Part shown: one piece after another, positions 1 to 7,314 of the stretch
Layout of the letters: the number at the start of each line of letters is the position of its first letter
How positions within the stretch are numbered: position 1 is the stretch's first letter
Position numbers and translations under genes: made by a program
Source of the DNA: Bacillota bacterium
GTDB taxonomy: Bacteria > Bacillota > Limnochordia > Limnochordales > ZCTH02-B6
Length of the DNA stretch: 12,592 bases
Assembly: GCA_017578085.1 (NCBI GenBank)
Contig: PKQR01000054.1
Location: 1-12,592, forward strand
Reading direction: 5' to 3'
Notes under the pieces: model-generated
Databases searched by the model: none
Told to the model about the DNA's origin: nothing
The model's input: the letters and a program-made list of their open reading frames with translations, nothing else

Positions 1-42
1 TACTTGGGCCGCGACGAGGATGATGAAGATGGCGCTGCTTGA
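1..42 (+). CDS. livG: 3' end of a LivG-type ABC transporter ATPase gene (partial)
   Basis: The first 42 bases read in frame 1 as YLGRDEDDEDGAA followed by TGA at 40-42. A C-terminal Tyr-Leu-Gly followed by a short variable tail is how LivG, the first ATPase of branched-chain amino-acid ABC transporters, usually ends. LivG is normally encoded immediately upstream of LivF. This reading frame overlaps the start of livF by about 14 nt, a typical coupling arrangement in liv operons. Only the tail is present, so the assignment rests on this short motif and the neighbour. The permease and binding-protein genes would be expected further upstream, outside the window. Confidence 0.6.
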   Translation, partial: YLGRDEDDEDGAA

Positions 43-763
43 AGTGGAAAACCTGGCCGTCGCGTACGGCCAGGTGGAGGCGGTCAAGGGCATTTCCTTT
101 ACCGTGGACAAAGGCGAGATCTGCGTGCTGCTGGGGGCCAACGGGGCCGGCAAGACGACGACCCTGCGGGCCTTGTCCGGGCTCTTGCCCGCTCGCCGCG
201 GCGTCATCCGCTACAACGGCGCGGACATCACCCGCACCCCCGCCCACCGCATCGTCGCCATGGGCATCGCCCACTCCCCCGAAGGCCGCCGGGTATTTCC
301 TACCCTCACTGTGGAGGAAAACTTGACGCTGGGCGGCTTCATCAACCGGAAGCGGCCGGACGCGGTGGCCCGGGTCAAGGAGCAAGTGTTCCAGCTTTTT
401 CCGCGCCTCCGGGAGCGCCGGCAGCAGCTGGCGGGGACGCTGTCCGGCGGCGAGCAGCAGATGCTGGCCATCGGCAGGGCGCTCATGGCGGAACCGAAAC
501 TCTTGCTCTTGGACGAGCCGTCCTTGGGGCTCGCGCCCCTTTTGGTGCGGGAGATTTTCCGCACGATCCAGGAAATCAATAAGGCTGGCGTCTCCATCCT
601 GCTGGTGGAGCAAAACGCCCGGTTGGCCCTAAAAGTGGCCCATAGGGCGTACGTATTGGAAACCGGGCGCATCGTCCTCTCGGGCACGGCCAGTGAGCTG
701 CAGCAACACGAGGACGTGCGCCGGGCGTATCTGGGCGCTGGCCGGAAAGCCCAGGGGGAGTGA
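29..763 (+). CDS. livF: Branched-chain amino-acid ABC transporter ATP-binding protein LivF
   Basis: This is a 244-residue ABC ATPase, the usual LivF length. It should sit on the cytoplasmic face and, with LivG, power uptake of leucine, isoleucine, valine or related amides through LivH/LivM. Visible motifs are Walker A GANGAGKT (36-43), the LivF-type Q-loop region SPEGR (83-87, Glu where many ABC proteins have Gln), signature LSGGEQQ (138-144), Walker B LLLLDEP (158-164), and VEQNA (193-197) at the switch region, as in this family. I chose ATG at 29 because GAGG at 16-19 lies 9 nt upstream and the protein then begins MALLEVENLAV. In-frame ATGs at 20 and 23 are possible but lack a spaced ribosome site. 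The gene overlaps the livG tail, and its stop touches the ribosome site of the next gene. The family call is firm; the exact substrate is not visible. Confidence 0.95.
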   Translation: MALLEVENLAVAYGQVEAVKGISFTVDKGEICVLLGANGAGKTTTLRALSGLLPARRGVIRYNGADITRTPAHRIVAMGIAHSPEGRRVFPTLTVEENLTLGGFINRKRPDAVARVKEQVFQLFPRLRERRQQLAGTLSGGEQQMLAIGRALMAEPKLLLLDEPSLGLAPLLVREIFRTIQEINKAGVSILLVEQNARLALKVAHRAYVLETGRIVLSGTASELQQHEDVRRAYLGAGRKAQGE

Positions 764-765
764 AG

Positions 766-1098
766 ATGCCCGCGGAGCGCATCACCGCCGACGAATTGCA
801 TCGCCTACTGAAACAACCCAACCCACCGCTGGTCATCGACGTGCGCAGCAGGGAGAAGTATGAGGCCGGCCACGTGCCCGGCGCCGTGCACATCCCGGCG
901 GCCCAGCTGGAAATCGCCCTGGCGGACCTGCCCAAGGACCGCCCCATCGTCACCTACTGCGGCGGCGGCACCAGCGGGCCGCGGGCGGCCGAGTTTCTGC
1001 TGGAGCACGGGTTCAACGCCCGGGTGATGGCCGGCTTCCGCTGGTGGGAACAGGCCGGCCTACCCGTGGAAACCGGCGGTGGAGACCCGCCCCGCTGA
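766..1098 (+). CDS. Single-domain rhodanese-like sulfurtransferase
   Basis: This 110-residue protein is one rhodanese domain with no signal peptide. The fold is marked by VIDVRS (23-28), GHVPGAVHIP (35-44), the active-site loop starting at Cys65 (YCGGGTSG, 64-71) and the closing GFRWWEQAGLPV (90-101). Cys65 would carry the persulfide. The glycine-rich loop CGGGTSG lacks the basic residue that thiosulfate-specific rhodaneses often have next to Cys, so the donor and acceptor cannot be guessed. The chosen ATG at 766 lies 5 nt after GGGGGAG (754-760). A GTG at 760 is also in frame but overlaps that site. The livF stop (761-763) lies between the two starts, so the gene is probably cotranscribed with liv. 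Whether it serves the transporter or the next oxidoreductase is unknown. Confidence 0.9.
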   Translation: MPAERITADELHRLLKQPNPPLVIDVRSREKYEAGHVPGAVHIPAAQLEIALADLPKDRPIVTYCGGGTSGPRAAEFLLEHGFNARVMAGFRWWEQAGLPVETGGGDPPR

Positions 1099-1252
1099 CC
1101 GCCCCGGCTGGCGCGCCGGCCCATTACCGGCTGGATCCCCGGCGGGGCCCGTGTGCCATCGTGCATCATCGCTCCCGGTCCGTGCATAGCCCTGCCAGAT
1201 AGGTGAAACACTCCCGCGGGAGCAACATGTGGACCAGCGGAAGGGCGCGGCG

Positions 1253-2587
1253 ATGCTCGAGGGCCTCATCAAGCAGGCGGTCGATGAAGTCTTTGACCGT
1301 CTGTCCAAGATGCAAAGCGTCAAGCACCTCTTCATGGTGGACGGGTTTTCGTTCCTGCGCATGGGCGCCATCGGGGAGCGGGCCCGTACGGGTCAGCCCT
1401 TGTCTGAGCCCTACGGTTCCACCCGCCGTTTTCTGGACTTCAACGAGTTGATGTTCCTGCCCGTGCAGCTTTCCCGGTTTCCCCTGGACAATCATCAGGC
1501 CGTCAAGACGGACGTCACCATCGGCAAGCGGGCGACGCGGCCCCTGCGGGTCTCCACACCCATCATGATCACGGGCATGGCCTTCGGCAGCGCCTTGAGC
1601 AAGAAGGCCAAGATTGCTTTGGCCAAGGCGTCCACCCTGGCCAACACCGCCACCAACTCGGGCGAGTCGGGTTTCATGCCGGAAGAGAGGGAAGCCGCCG
1701 CCAACTACATCGTCCAGTGGAACCGCGGCCGCTGGAGCAACCGCATGGAAGACTTGCCCAAGGTCGACGCTGTCGAGATCCAGGTGGGCCAAGGGGCCGA
1801 AGGGAGCCTGGGCAACCGGGTGAAGGCTGAGAACATCCGCGAGGACTTCCGCGTGCACTTGGGCCTCCAACCGGGCCAGGACGCGGTGCGTCCGGCCCGG
1901 TTTCGCCATATCGACGATCCGTCGCAGTTCAAGGGGATGGTAGACGAGCTGCGGGAGGCGTCGGGCGGCGCCCCCATCGGCCTCAAGTTTGCCGCGAGCC
2001 GCATCGAGGAAGATTGCGAGGTCGCCATCCAGGCGGGCGTTGACTTTATCACGATCGATGGCGCCCAGGGAGGGTCGGGCGGCGGCCGGGAAGTCACCAT
2101 CAACAACGCCGGCGTGCCGCTGGTGTACGCCATCCCCCGGGCGCACCGGTATCTCCAGGAGCGGGGCGTGCGGGATCAAATCGACCTGATCGTCACGGGC
2201 GGCCTGCGGGATGCAGGTGATTTCCTCAAGGCCATGGCCCTCGGCGCCGACGCCGTGTACATCGGCGAATCCGCCCTTCTGGCCATGATCTTTCACCAAC
2301 TGGAAAAGATGGCGCCGGGCACCAACCCGGCCCAGCTCTTCCTTTACACGGGCGAGTACGCGGACCAGCTGGACGTGGACGCCGGCGCCCAGGCCGTGGC
2401 CAACTTCATCAAGGCGTCCACCACGGAGATGCAGCTCCTGGCGCAAACCGTGGGCAAGGACGACCTCCACAAGGTGGACCGCGACGACATGGTGGCCCTC
2501 TCCCGGGAAATCGCCGAGATCACCGGTGTCCAGCTGGCCTACATGCCGCAAGAAGTCCGCACGCCGCCCGTTCCCGTGCTCCAGTAG
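1253..2587 (+). CDS. FMN-binding glutamate-synthase-like protein (YerD/GltB2 type), stand-alone
   Basis: This 444-residue protein corresponds to the FMN/2-oxoglutarate domain of the glutamate synthase large subunit, without the glutaminase or GXGXG domains. Recognisable blocks are TNSGESGFMPEERE (134-147), QVGQGAEGSLGN (177-188), ITIDGAQGGSGGG (266-278) and the phosphate-binding region VTGGLRDAG through AMALGADAVYIG (314-338). Stand-alone proteins of this type are known in Bacillus (YerD) and archaea. Their physiological reaction is poorly defined, so oxidoreductase is as far as I would go. The cysteine cluster that binds 3Fe-4S in GltB is absent: the whole protein has one Cys, at 255. ATG at 1253 is preferred because GGAAGGG lies 7 nt upstream. 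GTG at 1229 (adding eight residues, with GGGAG 6 nt upstream) is a real alternative. The 130-nt gap after the rhodanese gene may hold its own promoter, but I see no convincing one. Confidence 0.9.
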   Translation: MLEGLIKQAVDEVFDRLSKMQSVKHLFMVDGFSFLRMGAIGERARTGQPLSEPYGSTRRFLDFNELMFLPVQLSRFPLDNHQAVKTDVTIGKRATRPLRVSTPIMITGMAFGSALSKKAKIALAKASTLANTATNSGESGFMPEEREAAANYIVQWNRGRWSNRMEDLPKVDAVEIQVGQGAEGSLGNRVKAENIREDFRVHLGLQPGQDAVRPARFRHIDDPSQFKGMVDELREASGGAPIGLKFAASRIEEDCEVAIQAGVDFITIDGAQGGSGGGREVTINNAGVPLVYAIPRAHRYLQERGVRDQIDLIVTGGLRDAGDFLKAMALGADAVYIGESALLAMIFHQLEKMAPGTNPAQLFLYTGEYADQLDVDAGAQAVANFIKASTTEMQLLAQTVGKDDLHKVDRDDMVALSREIAEITGVQLAYMPQEVRTPPVPVLQ

Positions 2588-2626
2588 TCCCACCGCTGGC
2601 ACCGACGGCGTCGTGCGGGAGCACGT

Positions 2627-5494
2627 TCAGAAACTCAAACCGTGCCCCGCGGGATAGAGCAGCTCCCCCGGCCGGCCTGGCTGCGGGATGTCCACCGGCA
2701 GCCGCCCGCGAGGCGCGGCGCGGCCCATCAACACCGCGGCGAGGGCCCGCAGGGACACGGCGCCGTAGCCGTAGAGGGCCACATAGGTGTCCACTTCCGG
2801 AAACGCGGCAATGTCATAGGGCATCCCCACCGCCACGACGATGACCGGCGTCCCTGTAGCCAAAAGCTCCCTGACCAGCGCCTGTTGCTCCGGGCGGATG
2901 TACGCATTGGCAGTGACGGCGATGACCAGGTCGACGGCGCGCGCCGTTTCGGCCGCGGCCCGGATGGCCGCCTCGCTGGGTGCGGGGCCCGTGGCCAGCA
3001 CCCGCACGTCCATCTCTTCGGCCAGCGCCGCGGCAAGCCCGGCGGTAGTGGCCTGGCCCCAGCCCGTCACCAGCACCCGCTGCACCTCACCCACCCGCAG
3101 GGGCAGGCGCCCGGATGCGTTTTTGACCACGGTCACGCTGTCCAGGGCGATGCGGGCCGCCAGGCCCTTGTGCTCGGGCTTCCCGACCGTCGCCGGCACC
3201 TGCGCCGGGTCAACCAGCAACTCGGCAAACAGCCCGAGCCGCTCCTTCAGCTGCAGGATGCGCAGCACCGAGGCGTCGATGCGCTCTTCGGACAGCTCCC
3301 CGTTCCTTACAGCCTGCAGGACGGCCTCGTACGCCTCCTCCAGGTCCGGGGGCATAAGCAGGATGTCCACCCCGGCCCGCAGCGCCTCCACGGCGGTCCG
3401 CCCGGGATCAAAGGTCTGGCGCGCGCCGGCCATGTTCAGGGCGTCGGTCACGATCACGCCCGCAAATCCCAGCTTGTCCCGCAAGAGTCCCGTCAGGATC
3501 GGCTCCGACAAGGTGGCCGGCCGATCCGACGGGTCCAGGGACGGCACGACAATGTGGGCCGTCATGATCATGTCCACGCCTGCGGCGATGGCTGCTTGAA
3601 AGGGCGGCAGATCAATTGCCTCCACCTCTTCCCTGCCGTGAGGGATGCGCGGCAGCCCCAGGTGGCTGTCGACGTCGGTATTCCCGTGGCCGGGAAAGTG
3701 CTTCGCGGCCGCGGCGACCCCCGCGTCCCGGTAGCCCTTGACCTGTGCCGCCACGTATTCGCCCACCGCCTTCGCCCGGTCGCCAAAGGAGCGCACGCCG
3801 ATGATGGGGTTGGCCGGGTTGACGTTGACGTCGGCCACCGGGGCGAAGTTAACGTTGATGCCCATCGCCCGCAGTTCCGTGCCGATGACCCGGGCGGCCT
3901 GGTAGGCCAGGCCTACGTCGCCCGCCGCGGCCAGGGCCATGTTCCCGGGAAACTCGGTGGCGGGTTCGCCGACACGCTGCACGACGCCGCCCTCCTGGTC
4001 AATCGCCACGAGGAGCGGCACCGGGACCCGCCAGGAAAGCGCCAGCCGCTGCAAATCATTGGAAAGCGCGGCCACCTGGGCGGGATCCACGATGTTGTCG
4101 GTATAGTTGAAGTAGATGACCCCGCCCACCGGGTATCTCTGCAACAGCTCCCGCCAGCTGTCGACGCCGTGTAGTTCCCGGTTGCGCGCCGCGATGACCG
4201 GGTCCCCAGCGTCCACCGCCGCGCCGTACGCGTGCACCATGAAGAGCTGGCCGACTTTCTCCTCCAGCGACATGGCGGCCAAGATTGCCTCTAGATCGGC
4301 ACGGGCTCCGGCCGCAGGCGCCGCCGCCAAGATACCCGTAAACGCGAGGCCGGCCATGACGGCCGCCGCAGTGGCGCCCGGTGCTCCCGGGCCCCCGGCC
4401 GCCGGCCTTAGGAACGCCAAGAGCAGCACCCCTCCCAAAATCCCGATAACCGGGTACAACGTCCCGACCACCTGGGCAAAGGGAAAAAGCCCACCCGCGA
4501 GGGCCGCGGCGCCGCCCGCCAAGACGCTGGCACGAAACCGCATGCCGCCGGTTTCGGCAAAACGAGCTGCTACGCCAAAGAGCATCGCCACCGCCGTCGT
4601 GTACACCTCGGCTAAGAGCAAGACGCTGTAGGCAAACGAGACACCAGGCGGCAACGTCCTGGCGGCAAAGAGCATGGGGATGTCCAGGGTGCCCGCCGCA
4701 GGCATAAACGACGCGACCGTCAGGTGAATGGCCGCCGCCCCGAGGCCCAGCAGCACGCCTCCCAAAACGCCGCCGCCCGCCACGGAGTCGCGGTCGCGGG
4801 CCGCCGCGCCCAAAGGCGCGAGGATAGGGATGGCAAGCACCATGTTGTAGGCCACATAAAGCCCGGCGCCCAGCCACCACGCCGGCACCGGTGCGAGCTC
4901 GGCCGCCCCCTGCCAGGCCAACGCCCCCGCGAGCCCTGGACCGGTGGCCAGCGAGTAGCCCGCGATGGCCAGCACCGAGGCGATGAGCACGGGCGCGAAC
5001 AAGGCCAGGGCCCCGACCACGCCCCGCAGGCCCGTGAGCACCGTGACCGTGCTGGCCGCCGCCATCAACAGGGCGCCCAGCCACCTGGGCCAGCCGAACT
5101 GTTCCACCATGGTGGCGGCAGCGCCGGAAACCATGGTGGCCGCCGTGCCCAGCAAGAAAATGATCATGAGCCCGTCGACGGCCGGCGCGAGGCGCGGGCC
5201 CACCGCCCACTGGATGACCGGCCGGTGGGACGCCGCCTTGAGCCGGCGGCCGAGCAGGAGCACCCGCACGCCGAAACCGGCAAACAGTGCCATCGCCAGC
5301 ACGAGCCCCGCCAGACCCCACCGCCCGTAAGCGGTGAAGAATTGGAGCGTCTCCTGGCCCGAGGCAAAGCCCGCCCCGACCACGGTGCCCACAAAAGCCG
5401 CGGCGATGGCCCAAGTGCCGGGGGCCGGTCCCGGCTCACGCCTGTCCGGACCCGGCCCCAGCCCGCTGGCGCCCCGACCCGGCGCGTTCTTCAT
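2627..5494 (-). CDS. Fusion: YkvI-type membrane transporter plus NagZ-type GH3 beta-N-acetylglucosaminidase
   Basis: This is one 955-residue open frame with two parts. Residues 29-363 resemble YkvI (COG3949, APC-superfamily-like, unknown substrate), with GTVVGAGFASGQE (36-48) in helix 1 and about ten membrane helices. An eleventh hydrophobic segment (376-396) leads into a GH3 enzyme. GH3 landmarks are MSLEEKVGQLF (408-418), AIDQEGG (497-503), KHFPGHGNTDVDSH (598-611) holding the Asp609/His611 acid-base dyad of NagZ enzymes, and nucleophile Asp684 in VTDALNM (682-688). A GH3 C-terminal alpha/beta domain (about 800-955) follows, as in extracellular Bacillus NagZ. NagZ removes GlcNAc from muropeptides in cell-wall recycling. 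Basic loops (83-101, 231-236, 311-321, 363) fit the cytoplasm if the N terminus is inside, which places the enzyme outside. The start overlaps the upstream peptidase stop (ATGA) and has no well-spaced ribosome site. The transported substrate is unknown. Confidence 0.9.
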   Translation of the reverse strand: MKNAPGRGASGLGPGPDRREPGPAPGTWAIAAAFVGTVVGAGFASGQETLQFFTAYGRWGLAGLVLAMALFAGFGVRVLLLGRRLKAASHRPVIQWAVGPRLAPAVDGLMIIFLLGTAATMVSGAAATMVEQFGWPRWLGALLMAAASTVTVLTGLRGVVGALALFAPVLIASVLAIAGYSLATGPGLAGALAWQGAAELAPVPAWWLGAGLYVAYNMVLAIPILAPLGAAARDRDSVAGGGVLGGVLLGLGAAAIHLTVASFMPAAGTLDIPMLFAARTLPPGVSFAYSVLLLAEVYTTAVAMLFGVAARFAETGGMRFRASVLAGGAAALAGGLFPFAQVVGTLYPVIGILGGVLLLAFLRPAAGGPGAPGATAAAVMAGLAFTGILAAAPAAGARADLEAILAAMSLEEKVGQLFMVHAYGAAVDAGDPVIAARNRELHGVDSWRELLQRYPVGGVIYFNYTDNIVDPAQVAALSNDLQRLALSWRVPVPLLVAIDQEGGVVQRVGEPATEFPGNMALAAAGDVGLAYQAARVIGTELRAMGINVNFAPVADVNVNPANPIIGVRSFGDRAKAVGEYVAAQVKGYRDAGVAAAAKHFPGHGNTDVDSHLGLPRIPHGREEVEAIDLPPFQAAIAAGVDMIMTAHIVVPSLDPSDRPATLSEPILTGLLRDKLGFAGVIVTDALNMAGARQTFDPGRTAVEALRAGVDILLMPPDLEEAYEAVLQAVRNGELSEERIDASVLRILQLKERLGLFAELLVDPAQVPATVGKPEHKGLAARIALDSVTVVKNASGRLPLRVGEVQRVLVTGWGQATTAGLAAALAEEMDVRVLATGPAPSEAAIRAAAETARAVDLVIAVTANAYIRPEQQALVRELLATGTPVIVVAVGMPYDIAAFPEVDTYVALYGYGAVSLRALAAVLMGRAAPRGRLPVDIPQPGRPGELLYPAGHGLSF

Positions 5495-7314
5495 CCTTGC
5501 GTGCCCGCGCCCTGCGGCGCCTCCGCCTGGTGCCGGGCCAGGAACTCGAGGATGCGCCGGTAGACGGCGATCTCGTTTTCGATCTTGCTGAAGCCGTGGC
5601 CCTCATCCTCGAGCACCATGTACTCGACCGGCGTCCCTTGCGCCCGCAGGGCCGCCACGATCTGGTCGGACTCGGCCTTGACGACCCGCGGGTCGTTGGC
5701 GCCCTGGATGATGAGCATGGGCTTCGTCATGTTCTTGAGGTACGTGATCGGGCTGTCCTCGGTCAGCTTCTCCTTGTCCCGCTCCGGATGCCCCAGCCAC
5801 TGCTCCATGATGGGCCGCCAGAACTCCGGCACCGAGTTGATGAACGTGAACAGGTTGGACGGCCCGAAAATGTCCACGCACGCCCGCCAGTACTCCGGAT
5901 GACGCCCGTGCAAAAGCAGCGTCATGTACCCGCCGTAACTGCCGCCCACCAGGAAAATCTTGTCGCGCTGGGCGATGCCTTGGGCCAGCAGCCACTCGAC
6001 GCCCGCCACCATGTCCAGCCGCGGCCCGTGGCCCCAGTCACGCTCCACCAGTTTGAGAAACCGGGTGCCGTAGCCGACGCTGCCGCGGAAGTTGGGCGCA
6101 AAGACGAGGTAGCCGGCCGCCGCCAGCGCCTGGAAAAGGCTCCGGTACGCCTTGCGCTCGGCGGACTGCGGCCCGCCGTGGGGCCAGACCACCGTATAGC
6201 CGTTGGCCCGCTCGGGCAGAGGCCGGAAGAGCAGCGCTTCGATCTCAAGGCCGTCAAAGGACCGGTAGCGGACCACCTCGGCGTCCCGCAGCTCCGAGAT
6301 GGGCACCCCCAGGACGCGGTTGTCGGTCAGCTGCTCCCAGTCGCTCCCGGGGCGCCTGAGGCTGATGTTGAACGGCACATGGGCGCTGCGGCCAAGGACG
6401 TAGAGCGTGCCGGTCTTGCCCACACGGAAGTCGTCGATGGTGGCGTAGGGCAGCGGGATTTGTTCGACGGCACCGGAAGCGAGGTCGTACCGGTACAACC
6501 GGTCCTCCACGCCCTTGATGGTGAGGATGTAGAGGGCATTACGCTCCCGGTGGAGCCGCAGGGCGCTCATATCCTCGCCTTCGATGTGCAGCAAGCGGGT
6601 GATCGCCTGCGTCCGGGCGTCGTAGCGAGCGAGATAGTGCACGTCCTCGCCCTCGTCGGTGAGGAAATAGACGGTGTCGCTGTCGAGAAATGCGACGTCC
6701 AGGGTGCTGTGGGGCACATCCGACCGGAAAAGGGGCACGCGCCGGCCGTCGCGATGGAGGTAAGCGCGGTTGTTGGTGTTGGAGTAGGTTTCCTGGGTTA
6801 CAAAGGCGTCATCCGACGGCGACACCGCGGCCAGGAAGGTGGTCCCGCCTGCGCCCTCGTGCAAGAGCTCGTCTGCGCCGGTTTCCAGGTCGACGCGGCG
6901 GCAGTTGAGAAACACCGGGTTTCCCTGGGACGTAACGTAGTAGAGCCAGCGCCCGTCATCAGACAGGTGAATGGGGAAAAACTTCTCCCCAGGAGCGTGC
7001 AACACCGGGACCGGTTCGCCCCCGGCCGGCGGCAAGGCGTAGACCTGCCAGTTCTCGTCCCCGTCGTGGTCAAAGGCGGCGATGAGCCAGCGTCCCCGCG
7101 GATCGGGATGGATGGTGAGGCAGTTTTGCCCCAAGGCAGTTAGCGGGTACGGGAACGGGTACCGCCGGTCCAAGTCCAGCGCCCATAGGTCGGGCTTGCC
7201 GTTTATGTTGCTGCTGAAGATGAGCCTGCGCTCGTCCCGCTCGACGGCAAACGTCCAAATGCGGTACGTGCGGAAAAACTGCTCCACGGTCGGCGGCGCA
7301 AACTGGATGGCCAT
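5491..7314 (-). CDS. S9 family prolyl-oligopeptidase-type serine peptidase
   Basis: This is a 607-residue serine peptidase of the S9 (acylaminoacyl peptidase/prolyl oligopeptidase) type. Residues about 20-340 form a beta-propeller-like region with WD-like repeats (for example SDDGRWLYYV near 118-127). Residues about 345-607 are the alpha/beta-hydrolase domain: HGGPQ (379-383) for the oxyanion hole, nucleophile Ser459 in GGSYGGY (457-463), Asp541 in GANDPRV (538-544) and His573 in EDEGHGF (569-575). All three catalytic residues are present. No signal peptide is seen, so it should be cytosolic and cleave short peptides or blocked N termini. AAGGAGGG (complement of 7324-7331) lies 9 nt before the ATG, a strong ribosome site. 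Its TGA overlaps the ATG of the transporter-glycosidase gene, so the two are probably translated together and may serve one peptide or muropeptide salvage route. That role is inference. Confidence 0.93.
   Translation of the reverse strand: MAIQFAPPTVEQFFRTYRIWTFAVERDERRLIFSSNINGKPDLWALDLDRRYPFPYPLTALGQNCLTIHPDPRGRWLIAAFDHDGDENWQVYALPPAGGEPVPVLHAPGEKFFPIHLSDDGRWLYYVTSQGNPVFLNCRRVDLETGADELLHEGAGGTTFLAAVSPSDDAFVTQETYSNTNNRAYLHRDGRRVPLFRSDVPHSTLDVAFLDSDTVYFLTDEGEDVHYLARYDARTQAITRLLHIEGEDMSALRLHRERNALYILTIKGVEDRLYRYDLASGAVEQIPLPYATIDDFRVGKTGTLYVLGRSAHVPFNISLRRPGSDWEQLTDNRVLGVPISELRDAEVVRYRSFDGLEIEALLFRPLPERANGYTVVWPHGGPQSAERKAYRSLFQALAAAGYLVFAPNFRGSVGYGTRFLKLVERDWGHGPRLDMVAGVEWLLAQGIAQRDKIFLVGGSYGGYMTLLLHGRHPEYWRACVDIFGPSNLFTFINSVPEFWRPIMEQWLGHPERDKEKLTEDSPITYLKNMTKPMLIIQGANDPRVVKAESDQIVAALRAQGTPVEYMVLEDEGHGFSKIENEIAVYRRILEFLARHQAEAPQGAGTQG

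Noticed and set aside
1099..1228. GC-rich near-inverted repeats (GGCTGGCGCGCCGGCC, CCCCGGCGGGGC) in the gap after the rhodanese gene, considered as a terminator or attachment site.
   Set aside because: The arms are short and imperfect, with no U-tract and no integrase or tRNA nearby.
1166..2602. A 478-codon open frame antisense to the FMN oxidoreductase gene.
   Set aside because: It is a shadow frame common in GC-rich DNA. Its translation is rich in His, Gly, Arg and Val without recognisable motifs, whereas the plus-strand frame has clear family motifs.
2612..2625. Small hairpin CGTGC-GGGA-GCACG in the 39-nt gap between the convergent FMN oxidoreductase and fusion genes, considered as a bidirectional terminator.
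   Set aside because: The stem is only 5 bp and neither strand has a T-rich tail. In GC-rich DNA such short stems are expected by chance.
2642..4174. A 510-codon plus-strand open frame opposite the GH3 part of the fusion gene.
   Set aside because: Its composition (Arg, His, Gly, Gln) and lack of motifs mark it as an antisense shadow. The same holds for long frames opposite the peptidase (5497-7143) and the cDPGS-like gene (7496-8887).
4290..4360. An internal start at Met380 that would make the GH3 enzyme a separate secreted protein with its own signal peptide.
   Set aside because: The segment 380-398 is hydrophobic but has no basic n-region, no stop codon separates the parts, and the charge pattern of the transporter fits an eleventh helix. 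I keep it as a minor alternative.
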